Shown in pieces: positions 35,031 to 44,832 of a DNA stretch of 64,000 nucleotides. Below the pieces are notes generated by a model, which ran no database searches, was not told where the DNA came from, and saw only the letters and a list, made by a program, of their open reading frames with translations. Every line of letters starts with the position of its first letter. The stretch's first letter is position 1. This stretch comes from Clostridiaceae bacterium 14S0207 (GTDB lineage: Bacteria > Bacillota > Clostridia > Clostridiales > Clostridiaceae). Position numbers and translations under genes: made by a program. The stretch spans positions 1,798,001 through 1,862,000 of the forward strand of contig CP026600.1 of NCBI GenBank assembly GCA_003288255.1, read 5' to 3'.

Positions 35031-36323
35031 CTATATGAAAAATTTAAGTACAAATACTATTCCTATAAATACTGTAGTCCAACTTATTTCTTTATATCTT
35101 CCTGAAAAGACCTTTAAAATAATATATGAAATTACACCAAATACTATTCCCTCTGAAATACTATATGCAAGTGGCATCATTATTATTGTTAAAAATGCTG
35201 GAAGTGCTTCTGTATAATCTGTAAGATCTATTTCCTTAATAGGTTCAATCATGAATAATCCTACTAATACTAAAGCTGATGAAGTAACTGCTGGTGTTAT
35301 AATACCAAATAATGGTGCAAGAAATAATGCTAAGAAAAACATAACTGCTGTAGATACCGCTGTTAATCCTGTTCTTCCGCCTTCTGCAACTCCTGATGCA
35401 CTTTCTACAAATGTACTTACTGTGCTAGTACCTAAACAAGCACCTAAAGTAGTTCCTACTGCATCTGCAAATAAAGCTTTTTTAATATTAGGTACTTTTC
35501 CATTCTCATCTAACATTTTCGCTTTTGTAGCGACTCCTACTAATGTTCCTATAGTATCAAACATATCCATAAATAGAAGTGTGAATAATACAATAGCCAT
35601 GTCTATTGAAAAAATATTATTCCATTGGAACTTTAGAGCTATAGAACCGATTGATGGTGGCATACTAATAATTCCTTTTGGCATTGGAGTTATTCCCATA
35701 GGTATACCTATAATAGCCGTAACTACCATTCCAATAAATAAAGCACCCTTAATATTTCTTGAAATTAATATTCCCGTAATTAATATTCCTATTATTGCAA
35801 GTAATGCTGGACCTTGTGTTATGTTTCCTAACCCAATTAATAAATCTCCACCTTTTGGATGAACAATAACACCTGCACCCTCTAATCCAATAAGTGCTAT
35901 AAATAATCCTATACCAACAGAAATACCTCTTTTAATATTTACCGGAATTGAATCCACAATAGCCTCACGTATATTAAAAACTGTTAAAAGTATAAAAATT
36001 ATTCCTTCTAAAAAAACGGCTGTTAATGCAAACTCATAAGAATATCCCATAGCTTTTACTACTGTAAAAGCAAAAAAGGCATTAAGACCCATTCCTGGTG
36101 CTAATGCAAAAGGTAATTTTGCATATAATCCCATTATTAAAGTTGCTATTACTGCAGATAATGCTGTTGCAGTAAACACTGCACCTGTATCCATACCTGC
36201 TGCCGCTAATATGGCTGGATTAACCACTAGTATATATGCCATAGTCATAAAAGTAGTTATTCCTGCTACAATTTCCGTTTTAATGTTCGTATTATTTTCT
36301 TTCAATTTAAAAAATTTCTCCAT
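35031..36323 (-). CDS. NCS2-family purine (adenine/guanine/hypoxanthine) permease
   Basis: A 430-residue polytopic transporter of the AzgA/PbuG branch. MTMAYILVVNPAILAAAGMD (about residues 30-49) and FALAPGMGLNAFFAFTVV are the hallmark N-terminal blocks, and VFTLLFMDMFDTIGTLVGVA and GASTVSTFVE-like (LGTSTVSTFVESASGVAEGG) the later ones. It imports a purine base by H+ symport. I found no purine riboswitch upstream, unlike B. subtilis pbuG. A second NCS2 gene is at 43426, so the two may differ in specificity. Confidence 0.94.
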   Translation of the reverse strand: MEKFFKLKENNTNIKTEIVAGITTFMTMAYILVVNPAILAAAGMDTGAVFTATALSAVIATLIMGLYAKLPFALAPGMGLNAFFAFTVVKAMGYSYEFALTAVFLEGIIFILLTVFNIREAIVDSIPVNIKRGISVGIGLFIALIGLEGAGVIVHPKGGDLLIGLGNITQGPALLAIIGILITGILISRNIKGALFIGMVVTAIIGIPMGITPMPKGIISMPPSIGSIALKFQWNNIFSIDMAIVLFTLLFMDMFDTIGTLVGVATKAKMLDENGKVPNIKKALFADAVGTTLGACLGTSTVSTFVESASGVAEGGRTGLTAVSTAVMFFLALFLAPLFGIITPAVTSSALVLVGLFMIEPIKEIDLTDYTEALPAFLTIIMMPLAYSISEGIVFGVISYIILKVFSGRYKEISWTTVFIGIVFVLKFFI

Positions 36324-36509
36324 TTTACCCCTCTTTCGTTTACTTTCGACATTTACACTATATATAATAATACATTTTTAAAATTTTTTAAACCCTTTTA
36401 CGAATATTTTTTTATTATTTTGTTTGATTTTATGTATTATTTTTTATATCTTAATTTAGTATATTTCTATTTTAATAATTTAAACCTATTTTCCCTAATT
36501 AATGCTATA

Positions 36510-36574
36510 AATAAAGCTATACTTATAACCTATTCATATTTAACTAATATGACAGTTATAAATATAGCTTTTAT
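36510..36574. terminator. Hairpin terminator after the THUMP methyltransferase gene
   Basis: Arms AATAAAGCTATA-TTATAAC and GTTATAA-TATAGCTTTATT-like pair over about 18 bp with mismatches. On the minus strand it is followed by TTTATTTAT. The interval 36324-36603 holds this and the NCS2 promoter only. Confidence 0.65.
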
Positions 36575-36603
36575 TCATTGTATAAGAATATTTTCTATCC
36601 TAC

Positions 36604-37716
36604 TTATTTCGCAAAATATTGATAAAAATAACATTTTAATTTTCCATTATAAAGTTTTCTGTTCTTATCTGATTTTTTTCCAAAACATTTTTCAAAATTA
36701 GGATGAGAAGTTACTACAAAATAAGACCAATCAGGTAAATTTCCAAATACTTTTCCCATAGTACTATAAAGACCTTCAACCTCTTTCATGTCACTAAGTC
36801 TTTCTCCATAAGGAGGATTAGTAATTATTAATCCATTTTTCTTTTTAGAAGAAATATCTTTCATATCCATTGTTTGATATGTTATTACATCCTCTACCCC
36901 TGCTTTTTTAGCATTATCCATAGCTGTTCTCAAAACTCTTCCATCTATATCTGATGCAAAAATTCTAAATTCATCTTTCTTGATAACATTTTTAGCATAT
37001 CTTCTAGCATCTGTCCATAATTTTTGTGGAATTATATCCCACTTTTCACTAATAAAATCTCTATTTAAACCAGGTGCCATATTTTTTCCTATCATAGCCG
37101 CTTCTATAGCAATAGTACCAGATCCACAAAATGGATCCATTAAAATTTTAGATATATCCCATTTACTTAAAAGTACCAAAGCAGCTGCTAGTGTTTCCTT
37201 CATTGGGGCAGCTCCAGCATGTTCTCTATACCCTCTTTTATGTAATCCAACTCCACTAGTATCTAAATTTAAACTCACTATATCTTTAAGAATAGATACT
37301 TCAATTTTATATTCTACACCAGTTTCTGAAAATACTTCCCTATTATATTTTCTTTTCATACTTTCTACTATAGCTTTTTTAACAATAGATTGACAATCTG
37401 GTACACTAAACAGTTTTGATTTAACCGATTTACCGCTTACATGCATAAATCCGTCTATAGGAATTATATTTCCCCATTCTACATTTACAGTTCCATTAAA
37501 TAATTCTTCAAAGGATTCAGCTTTAAATTCTGCCATTTGAATTAACACTCTATCTGCTGTCCTAAGCCACATATTACAGGTAACTATATCCATCTCGTCA
37601 CCTTCAAAAGTTACTTTTCCATTTTCTATCTTTAGATCTTCATATCCTAACTCTCTTAATTCATTTGCTACTACTTTTTCTAATCCAAAAGTTGACGTTG
37701 CTATTAATGTATACAT
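36604..37716 (-). CDS. THUMP-domain class I rRNA methyltransferase (YpsC/RlmL-like)
   Basis: A 370-residue protein. The start is the ATG at 37714-37716 behind AGGAGAG; an earlier in-frame start is upstream of that site. It opens MYTLIATSTFGLEKVVANEL, followed by a THUMP RNA-binding domain (about 45-155). The methyltransferase domain has the SAM motif LMDPFCGSGTIAIEAAMIG and the catalytic NPPYGERL (motif IV, N6/N2-type). Relatives methylate guanine N2 in 23S rRNA (RlmL). The exact nucleotide here is not shown. It is monocistronic. Confidence 0.93.
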   Translation of the reverse strand: MYTLIATSTFGLEKVVANELRELGYEDLKIENGKVTFEGDEMDIVTCNMWLRTADRVLIQMAEFKAESFEELFNGTVNVEWGNIIPIDGFMHVSGKSVKSKLFSVPDCQSIVKKAIVESMKRKYNREVFSETGVEYKIEVSILKDIVSLNLDTSGVGLHKRGYREHAGAAPMKETLAAALVLLSKWDISKILMDPFCGSGTIAIEAAMIGKNMAPGLNRDFISEKWDIIPQKLWTDARRYAKNVIKKDEFRIFASDIDGRVLRTAMDNAKKAGVEDVITYQTMDMKDISSKKKNGLIITNPPYGERLSDMKEVEGLYSTMGKVFGNLPDWSYFVVTSHPNFEKCFGKKSDKNRKLYNGKLKCYFYQYFAK

Positions 37717-37826
37717 TCTTTCTCTCCTATTCACTTTCAAAATACATATTTATATTCTACCATTAAAATATAAAATATAAACTAAAATAATAAAATTTAA
37801 GTAACTTTTTCTAGTTATTATTAAAA

Positions 37827-37864
37827 AATTAGAAAGGAATATGTTTTCATATTCCTTTCTAATT
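37827..37864 (-). terminator. Terminator after the M3 peptidase gene
   Basis: Perfect 17-bp arms AATTAGAAAGGAATATG and CATATTCCTTTCTAATT around a 4-base loop, followed on the minus strand by TTTTTT. It is 1 bp after the stop. Confidence 0.95.
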
Positions 37865-37865
37865 A

Positions 37866-39560
37866 CTACATATTACTATCATCTACTGAATCTAACCATT
37901 GTTTAGCTGGTTTCATAACACTTTCTATACATCCATTTTCAAAAGGATTTTTTAAATTTGCTATCTCTATAAGTTCTAAGAAAGATTTACTTCCACCAAC
38001 TTTACATAATCTTAAATAATCTTCCCATGCTTTTTCTCTATTTGCATTACATTTAACCCAAAATTGTAATGCACAAACCTGAGCTAGTGTATAATCTATA
38101 TAATAAAATGGTGTTTGGAAGATATGACTTTGTTTAAACCAAAATCCTCCTCTATTCAAGAAATCATTATTCTCATAATCTTTACCTTTTAAATATTTCT
38201 TTTCAATTTCTCTCCAAGCATGTTTTCTTTCTTCTGGAGTTGCCTCTGGATTTTCATACACAAAATGTTGAAACTCATCTACTGTAACTCCATAAGGAAT
38301 AAAGGTTATTGCACTACTTAAATGTGCAAATTTATATTTCAGTTCATTTTCTTCAAAAAATAATTTCATCCATGGCCATGTTATAAATTCCATACTCATA
38401 GAATGAATTTCTGCTGATTCACTAGTAGGGAACGCATATTCTATTACACCTGAATTTCTACTACAATATGTTTGGAATGCATGCCCTGCTTCATGTGTTA
38501 ATACATCTATGTCTCCTGATGTTCCGTTGAAATTAGCAAAAATAAATGGTGCCTTATACTTTTCTATAAATGTACAATATCCTCCACCAGCTTTGCCTTT
38601 CTTGCTTAAAAGATCCATAAGTTCATGTTCAATCATAAAATCAAAATATTCATCAGTTTCTTTTGATAATTCTTTATACATTTTCTTTCCATTTTCTATA
38701 ATCCAATCTGGATCACCCTTAGGAGTTGCATTTCCTGTTAAAAATTCTAATGGCTCATCATAATATTTAAGACTTTCTAGGCCTAATCTTTTAGCCTGTC
38801 TTTTTCTTAACCCTTCTGCTAAAGGCACTACAAATTCTAAGACTTGCTTTCTATAATTTGATACCATTTCAGAATTATAGTCAAGTCTCATCATTCTTAA
38901 ATAACCAAGATCTACATAGTTTTTGAAACCTAGCTTCTTAGCCATTTTATCTCTTACTTTAACTAATTTATCATATATTTCGTCAAACTTTGCTTCATTT
39001 TCTTCGTAAAATCCAGACCATGCTTCATATGCTCTTTTTCTCATAGCTCTATCTTTAGATTGCATAAATGGTTCTAACTCTGATAAATTTCTTTCCTCAC
39101 CTTCAAACATAATTTTAGCTGAGGCTCTAAGCTTATCATATTCCGTAACCAATTTATTTTCTTCTTTTAAATCTTCTATAATTTCAGGACTAAATGATTT
39201 TATTTGAAATTCTGCTAACTTAAAAAGTTGTTTTCCATAAACTTTTTCTAATTCAGTTCTAAATTGAGATTTTATTAAAACCTTATAATATTCTGAAATT
39301 ACACCTTCATATACAGGCATATTTTCATTCATAAATTCTTGTTCTTTTTCATAAAACTCATCAACAGTATTTATAGAATTCCTTATTTCAACCAAAGTTG
39401 CCATAGTTTCTACTTCACTTCTTAAATCATATATATCTTTCATAATAGAAAGTTGTTCATCTAAAGTCTTAGATTCACTAAAATCTTTGATTAATGTCCT
39501 AAATTCCTCATTAACCTTTTCCATATTTGGTCTGCAATATTTATAATCCTTAAACTTCAT
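37866..39560 (-). CDS. Oligoendopeptidase, peptidase M3 family (PepF-like)
   Basis: About 564 residues. The start is the ATG at 39558-39560 with AGGGGGAAG upstream. The zinc-binding HEAGH is in DVLTHEAGHAFQTYCSRNSG (HExxH), with the third ligand Glu in PTSESAEIHSMSMEFI. The long helical N-terminal half is typical of M3 enzymes, which cleave short peptides inside the cell. It is monocistronic with a very strong terminator. No signal peptide was seen. The upstream 39561-39874 interval has a 13-bp inverted repeat (39760-39790) and no gene. Confidence 0.94.
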   Translation of the reverse strand: MKFKDYKYCRPNMEKVNEEFRTLIKDFSESKTLDEQLSIMKDIYDLRSEVETMATLVEIRNSINTVDEFYEKEQEFMNENMPVYEGVISEYYKVLIKSQFRTELEKVYGKQLFKLAEFQIKSFSPEIIEDLKEENKLVTEYDKLRASAKIMFEGEERNLSELEPFMQSKDRAMRKRAYEAWSGFYEENEAKFDEIYDKLVKVRDKMAKKLGFKNYVDLGYLRMMRLDYNSEMVSNYRKQVLEFVVPLAEGLRKRQAKRLGLESLKYYDEPLEFLTGNATPKGDPDWIIENGKKMYKELSKETDEYFDFMIEHELMDLLSKKGKAGGGYCTFIEKYKAPFIFANFNGTSGDIDVLTHEAGHAFQTYCSRNSGVIEYAFPTSESAEIHSMSMEFITWPWMKLFFEENELKYKFAHLSSAITFIPYGVTVDEFQHFVYENPEATPEERKHAWREIEKKYLKGKDYENNDFLNRGGFWFKQSHIFQTPFYYIDYTLAQVCALQFWVKCNANREKAWEDYLRLCKVGGSKSFLELIEIANLKNPFENGCIESVMKPAKQWLDSVDDSNM

Positions 39561-39759
39561 TATACTTCCCCCTTTCACAATATACTTACTATATTATCAT
39601 ACTTCTTTACTATAAAATATAACTATGAATAAGTTTTTACACAAAATACCCTTTTTAGCCAATTTTTCTTTAGACTTTGCAATTCTTGTTTAATTAAGTA
39701 TAATCAATATATGCATAATTTTTTAATACACCTTTAGAAATCCTTTTCAAATAGGTTTA

Positions 39760-39790
39760 ACTAATTTTTTAAGATATTTAAAAAATTAGT
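39760..39790. repeat. Perfect 13-bp AT-rich inverted repeat upstream of the GT2 gene
   Basis: Arms ACTAATTTTTTAA and TTAAAAAATTAGT around GATAT. It lies 85 bp before the glycosyltransferase start and lacks a clear T tail; it could be an operator or a weak terminator. Confidence 0.45.
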
Positions 39791-39874
39791 AATTTTAGTA
39801 CATGCTATTATACTTATAAAAATTACTTTAATTTTCATAAGTATTTACTAAAAAGAAAGGAGTAAAAAACTAAA

Positions 39875-40798
39875 ATGAAATTATTATCTATAGTTGTACC
39901 CTGTTATAATGAAGAAAAAGTTTTAAATCTATTTTATAAAGAAATTACTAATGTATTATCACAAATAGATATAGATAAAGAAATTATTTTAATAGATGAT
40001 GGTTCTAGAGATAGCACTTTAAATCTTATGAAGGAACTTTCAAATCAGGATAATCATATACGATACATAAGTTTTTCTAGAAACTTTGGTAAAGAAGCTG
40101 CTATTTTGGCTGGACTTACTGAATCTAGAGGAGATTACATAGTTTTAATTGATGCAGATCTACAACATCCTCCTACAAAAATATTAGAAATGTATAATAG
40201 AATAACTACTGAAAATGTAGATATGGTTGCTACAAGGAGAATAACTCGAAAAGGTGAACCTCCTATTCGTTCTTTCCTTGCTAAATTATTTTATAAAATA
40301 ATAAATAAAATTAGCCAAGTAAAAATAGTTCCAGGTTGTCAAGATTTTAGAATAATGTCTCGTGAAGTAGTAAATTCAATCTTAAAACTTACGGAATATA
40401 ATAGATTTTCAAAAGGAATTTTTAATTGGATAGGATATAACACTGTCTATATAGAATTGGAAAATATAGAACGTGCCGCCGGTGAAACCTCTTGGAGTTT
40501 TTGGGGACTTTTAAAATATGCCCTAGAAGGCATAGTAGCATATACTACAGCTCCTTTGCAAGTAGCTACTATATTAGGTTTTTTAACCTCTTCTATAGCC
40601 TTTATTTATTTATTATATATTATTTTTAAAACTATATTATTTGGCAGTGATATTTCTGGATTTCCAACGATAGTTTGTTTAATATTGATTTTAGGAGGAT
40701 TTCAACTTATTTCTTTAGGAATTATAGGTGAATATCTATCCAAAACATATTTAGAAACTAAGAAACGACCTAAATACTTCATAAAGGAGAAAAATTAA
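39875..40798 (+). CDS. Family 2 glycosyltransferase, GtrB/YkoT-type
   Basis: A 307-residue membrane-bound GT-A enzyme. SIVVPCYNEEKVLNLF is the N-terminal block, LIDDGSRDST the nucleotide-sugar site, and LIDADLQHPPTKI the DxD-like metal site. Two C-terminal membrane helices (about 230-255 and 265-290) anchor it. GtrB-like enzymes move a sugar from a nucleotide donor to undecaprenyl phosphate. The stop overlaps the ATG of the next gene (GtrA) by one base, so they work together to build and flip a lipid-linked sugar for cell-surface glycosylation. Confidence 0.92.
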   Translation: MKLLSIVVPCYNEEKVLNLFYKEITNVLSQIDIDKEIILIDDGSRDSTLNLMKELSNQDNHIRYISFSRNFGKEAAILAGLTESRGDYIVLIDADLQHPPTKILEMYNRITTENVDMVATRRITRKGEPPIRSFLAKLFYKIINKISQVKIVPGCQDFRIMSREVVNSILKLTEYNRFSKGIFNWIGYNTVYIELENIERAAGETSWSFWGLLKYALEGIVAYTTAPLQVATILGFLTSSIAFIYLLYIIFKTILFGSDISGFPTIVCLILILGGFQLISLGIIGEYLSKTYLETKKRPKYFIKEKN

Positions 40799-41193
40799 TG
40801 AGATTATTAAACAAATTTTTCTCCTTAGAATTTTTACGTTTCGTATTTATAGGAATCATAAACACTTTAACTCACAATGGAGTATATATAGTTTTATTAA
40901 ACTTTATTCCCTATTTAGGTGCTAACACCATTGCTTTTATACTAAGCACTATTATTTCTTTTTTCTTAAATTGTTATTTTACCTTTAAGGTAAAACCTAC
41001 TTTAAAAAAATTTATAATTTTTCCGATTTCTTGTTTACCTAATTTTGTAATTCAAAGTACGGGAATAACTATTTTAATAGAATATATTAAAATTTCTAAA
41101 ACATATGCAGCTTTTTGTGCATCTATAATAGCAATACCAATTACTTTTATCTTAATGAGATTTTTAATTAAGTTAGATCCTAGCAAAAATTAA
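40798..41193 (+). CDS. GtrA-family membrane protein (putative lipid-sugar flippase)
   Basis: A 131-residue protein with four membrane helices. FLRFVFIGIINTLTHNGVYI and STIISFFLNCYFTFK are the GtrA signature parts. GtrA proteins probably flip polyprenyl-phosphate sugar made by a GtrB-like enzyme. Its ATG overlaps the preceding stop (TAATG), and AAGGAG lies inside the end of the GT2 gene. It is the last gene before a terminator. The third protein needed to transfer the sugar might be the facing gene at 41307, but that is inference. Confidence 0.9.
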   Translation: MRLLNKFFSLEFLRFVFIGIINTLTHNGVYIVLLNFIPYLGANTIAFILSTIISFFLNCYFTFKVKPTLKKFIIFPISCLPNFVIQSTGITILIEYIKISKTYAAFCASIIAIPITFILMRFLIKLDPSKN

Positions 41194-41211
41194 ACTAATA
41201 AATTAAATTTT

Positions 41212-41251
41212 AAAAAGGTTGCCTTAAAATATTTTTAGGACAACCTTTTTT
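41212..41251. terminator. Bidirectional terminator between GtrA and the large membrane protein gene
   Basis: Arms AAAAAGGTTGCCTTAAAA and TTTTAGGACAACCTTTTT with a 3-base loop and a T tail on the plus strand. It lies between two convergent genes. Confidence 0.9.
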
Positions 41252-41306
41252 TAATAAAATATAATTAAAAAACTTTTATAAATTTTATTCTATGTCTAAT
41301 TATTAT

Positions 41307-43094
41307 TTAAAATCCTCTAGGAGAAAATACTACATAGCCATCTATTTCTTTAATTAAAGCTTTATATTTTGATCTTAATACTTTATCTATAAACTCTTTA
41401 TTATATGCTACTATATATAAACTATCTGTCTTGAAAGTACCATTTAATATTGCTTCTTTATTTTCTTTTAACTTATTCTCTAAAGTCTTAGGATTTCTAG
41501 CAAAATAACCATAATCCATATCAAAATTATTCATAGATGCAAAATATGCTATAGGACCATAATCACCTAATTTTTCGGTTACACAGATATGTTTATATTC
41601 TTTTTTTACTTTATTCCAAAATTCATCCTTTAATGGATTTTTCCACTTTTTTTGATATATAAATTCATTTCTAGTCTTTATATACATTCCACTTAAATCC
41701 CAAATTTGTAATCCTAAAATTATAAGAACTATTATAGTAACATTTTTTTTACTAGATTTTATTATTTTAAAGAAAGAATAAATAGTCATAATATACCATA
41801 CAGGCCATATCATTCTTCCTGTAGCTCTTACCATGGTCCAAATTTTAGTTAAAGTTTTGCCTATGGGAATTGAAATTAAATGTCCTGCCCAAGTTATATT
41901 ATTAGAAAGAGAAATCATAGTAAATATTATACAAGTAACTATAAGGGTTATATAAAGCTTTGCATTAGCTTTATCAAAACCATTTCTTAATAAATCAATT
42001 ACTGCAAGAAATACTAATAATATTCCTCCAAAACCTAAGTATGCAAATCCTTCATATTGTCCTGAAAAAGCCAAAAATGAATTCATAAACTGTGATGTTC
42101 CTATAGGATTAAAAAAACCATTTAAATTAAAACTAAACCATCCAAAGCCCACATCTAAAACTTGAGCATTAACTTTAAAATATCCATTAACATACATAAG
42201 AAAAAAAACCAGTGCCACTGTAATACCTATAAAACTTATAGATTTTTTTATATTTAGTTTCTTATCAATCAAAATACCTTTAAATATATAAATTATGAAT
42301 ATAATATATACCATAAATAAGAAATATGGATGTATAATAACTGTTAATCCAACTAATATAGTCCAACTAATTAAATGCTTTATTTCATACTTTTCATTTA
42401 TTAGTAAATAAATTGCCCATAACACAAGCCAATGACTAGTTAAAGATGTATGCCCTCCTATTCTTAAAAACATCATAGGAGTAGGTATAAAAAACAAAGT
42501 TGCCAGTACTTTTATAGTTAATTTATCTGTTATTTTATTAAAAATAATTCCAATAAAAGCTCCCATTAATATAAAAGATAGGTATAACCACATACCTAAA
42601 TATTGAAAGATAGGAGGCAATATTAATTTAAACATTTTAAAAAATACTGCTGCTATGGGAATAGAGTCTGTGAATATAACACTCATTCCATTTGGACATC
42701 CCCAATTTTTATAAAACCCTAAAGGAAAGTTCCAGCTATCTTTCACAAAAAAATTCCAACTAAAAAAATGTTGCCTTCTATCCGTTTCATTCATAATCCA
42801 CCCAATATTAGTTGGTTTTAAAGTTTTCACGCCTATTAAAATCATAGCTAAAGATAGTCCTATTATAGCACCTATAATTATAGCCTCATACCTGCTTTTA
42901 TTTTTTTCAAAGGTATCTTTATACATAGCGTATATCCATATACTCATCTGAATAAGCATAGCTGTAATATCTGCTATAGTTTGAAAACGTGAATGTCTAG
43001 GTGCTGAATATTTCCATAGACAACTATATACTAAATAAATAATTACAATGCTTATTATAGATTTTATTAAAAATTTAATTTTACCTTCCTTCAT
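41307..43094 (-). CDS. Large polytopic membrane protein, probable glycosyltransferase-like (DUF6311 type)
   Basis: A 595-residue protein with about eleven membrane helices, then a C-terminal soluble segment of about 110 residues (EFWNKVKKEYKHICVTEKLG onward). The first large loop (about residues 87-150) contains DRRQHFFSWNFFVKDSWNFP and WGCPNGMSVIFTDSIPI, the pattern of the DUF6311 group of GT-C-like proteins, which are thought to transfer lipid-linked sugars outside the cell. No catalytic residue can be assigned. It converges on a GT2/GtrA pair that could supply its donor. The start ATG has GAGGGG upstream. It is monocistronic. Confidence 0.7.
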   Translation of the reverse strand: MKEGKIKFLIKSIISIVIIYLVYSCLWKYSAPRHSRFQTIADITAMLIQMSIWIYAMYKDTFEKNKSRYEAIIIGAIIGLSLAMILIGVKTLKPTNIGWIMNETDRRQHFFSWNFFVKDSWNFPLGFYKNWGCPNGMSVIFTDSIPIAAVFFKMFKLILPPIFQYLGMWLYLSFILMGAFIGIIFNKITDKLTIKVLATLFFIPTPMMFLRIGGHTSLTSHWLVLWAIYLLINEKYEIKHLISWTILVGLTVIIHPYFLFMVYIIFIIYIFKGILIDKKLNIKKSISFIGITVALVFFLMYVNGYFKVNAQVLDVGFGWFSFNLNGFFNPIGTSQFMNSFLAFSGQYEGFAYLGFGGILLVFLAVIDLLRNGFDKANAKLYITLIVTCIIFTMISLSNNITWAGHLISIPIGKTLTKIWTMVRATGRMIWPVWYIMTIYSFFKIIKSSKKNVTIIVLIILGLQIWDLSGMYIKTRNEFIYQKKWKNPLKDEFWNKVKKEYKHICVTEKLGDYGPIAYFASMNNFDMDYGYFARNPKTLENKLKENKEAILNGTFKTDSLYIVAYNKEFIDKVLRSKYKALIKEIDGYVVFSPRGF

Positions 43095-43304
43095 ACATTA
43101 CCCCTCGTTTATTTATACAATTAATTTAAATACTTAATTTACATTTAACCCTCTATTCATTTAACATTTTCATGGTATTTTTACCAAATATCTATATTAT
43201 ATCATATTTTGAGTAAATATCTTATATTGTGCGCCCTATTCTTAACTTTTATTTGATGTACATAATATATTATAAAAACATATAAATTAAGTTTTTTACC
43301 TAAA

Positions 43305-43349
43305 TAAAAATAAAAACCGTACAAAAATAATGTACAGTTTTTATTTTTA
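43305..43349. terminator. Terminator after the second NCS2 permease
   Basis: Arms AAAAATAAAAACCGTACA and TGTACAGTTTTTATTTTT, almost perfect, in the interval 43095-43425 between the membrane-protein start and the permease stop. The rest of that interval is AT-rich with no gene. Confidence 0.85.
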
Positions 43350-43425
43350 TTTAACTAACTTATGTTAAAAACATTTTAAATAATTTTTTCTATAAAAATC
43401 AATTTTTAATACTATAAGTACTAAA

Positions 43426-44724
43426 TTATCCTAATGCATGTAATATAAAATTTACTAAAAACATACAAGCTATTACATACATAGCAATTGATACATCCTT
43501 TGATTTTTTATTAGCTATTTTTACTATTGGATATGCTATAAATCCAAAAGCCATACCATCAACAATACTATAAGTTAATGGTATCATAGCAATAATTAAA
43601 AAGGCTGGAAAACCTTCTGAAAAATCATTAAAATTAATGTTTAGAGCATTCTTTATCATTAATGCACCTATAATTATAAGTATAGGTGATATGGCACTAT
43701 TTGGTATAATTTTTATAAATGGTAGTAAAAATAAAGATGCCAAAAATAATATCCCTGTAACTACAGAAGTTAATCCTGTTTTTCCACCTGCAGCTATACC
43801 AGCAGCTGTTTCCACTGTGGCTACCGTTGGACTTGTTCCAAAAATTCCACAAGTTATTGCAGAAATAGAACAACATCTAAAACAGCTTTTAAATTTCTTA
43901 GGTTCGTCTAACATAACATTAACATGCCCATGTAATAATCCTAGATTTTCAAATACCAATACTAGCGCTAGTGAAAATACTGCTACCCAAAATGTAACAG
44001 ACCCTATAGCACTAAAATCCATACTCATAAATACATTTTTATAGGCACCTAATGAAAAATTGGCAAAATTTAATTTAGATATATCGACTAAACCAAAGAA
44101 ATAGGATATAATTGTTCCACCTATCATACCAATCAAAAAATTTCCTGGTATATTACATATAAATAAAATCAATGTAAGTATTAAATTTATAAATGTTACA
44201 TACACCATTGGATCGTTGAAATGTCCTAAAGCTACTAATGTTGACTCACTATGTATTACTATACCACTTTTTTGTAACCCTATAAATGTTATAAACAGAC
44301 CTATACCTACTGTAATAGCCTCTTTAAGTGAATTTGGAATTGATTCCGTAAGTATCTTAGATAATTTAGTAAAAGCTATAATAGCAAATACAATTCCTGA
44401 TACAAATACTGCTGCAAAACCTTGCTGCCACGTTAATCCCATATTTGTAGCAATAGTATACGAAAATAGTGCATTTACTCCCATACCTGGAACTAAAATC
44501 ATTGGCGCATCACTTATAAATCCAACTAATAAACATCCTACAAAAGAAGTTAATATAGTAGCTACTATACCGCCTTCTATAGGTACTCCAGCATCTCCTA
44601 GAATAGATGAATTAACTGCGATTATATAAACAATGGCAAAAAATGATGTGAGACCTGCGATGATCTCTTTTTTTAGAGTTGTATTATTACCCTTAAGATC
44701 AAATACTTTCTTATTTTTTTTCAA
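43426..44724 (-). CDS. NCS2-family purine-type permease (second copy)
   Basis: About 432 residues. The TTG at 44722-44724 is favoured as start because AAAGGTG lies six bases upstream; a GTG nine bases earlier lies inside that site. FFAIVYIIAVNSSILGDAGV and MILVPGMGVNALFSYTIATN match the AzgA-like N-terminal blocks, but the first has FAI for the usual MTMA, and the metal-site helix VFENLGLLHGHVNV differs from the MDMFDT of the 35031 gene. It belongs to the same family but may have another nucleobase preference. No riboswitch was seen upstream. Confidence 0.92.
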   Translation of the reverse strand: MKKNKKVFDLKGNNTTLKKEIIAGLTSFFAIVYIIAVNSSILGDAGVPIEGGIVATILTSFVGCLLVGFISDAPMILVPGMGVNALFSYTIATNMGLTWQQGFAAVFVSGIVFAIIAFTKLSKILTESIPNSLKEAITVGIGLFITFIGLQKSGIVIHSESTLVALGHFNDPMVYVTFINLILTLILFICNIPGNFLIGMIGGTIISYFFGLVDISKLNFANFSLGAYKNVFMSMDFSAIGSVTFWVAVFSLALVLVFENLGLLHGHVNVMLDEPKKFKSCFRCCSISAITCGIFGTSPTVATVETAAGIAAGGKTGLTSVVTGILFLASLFLLPFIKIIPNSAISPILIIIGALMIKNALNINFNDFSEGFPAFLIIAMIPLTYSIVDGMAFGFIAYPIVKIANKKSKDVSIAMYVIACMFLVNFILHALG

Positions 44725-44832
44725 TTTTTTCACCTTTTATATTTTATCCCTCGCCCTCCCGTGTTCAAAAAACATCACTTTTTATTATATTTAAAACTTT
44801 ATATAAAATCAACTTTTATTTAATATCTATCC

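Noticed and set aside
36324-36420. Possible purine riboswitch or PurR boxes upstream of the first NCS2 permease
   Set aside because: Only isolated TTCG/CGAA tetramers are present. The conserved junction sequences of the purine riboswitch are missing, and the boxes do not form a proper pair.
36420-36701. Plus-strand reading frame of about 93 codons
   Set aside because: It has no ribosome binding site, overlaps the end of the methyltransferase gene on the other strand, and its hydrophobic composition is what AT-rich DNA gives by chance.
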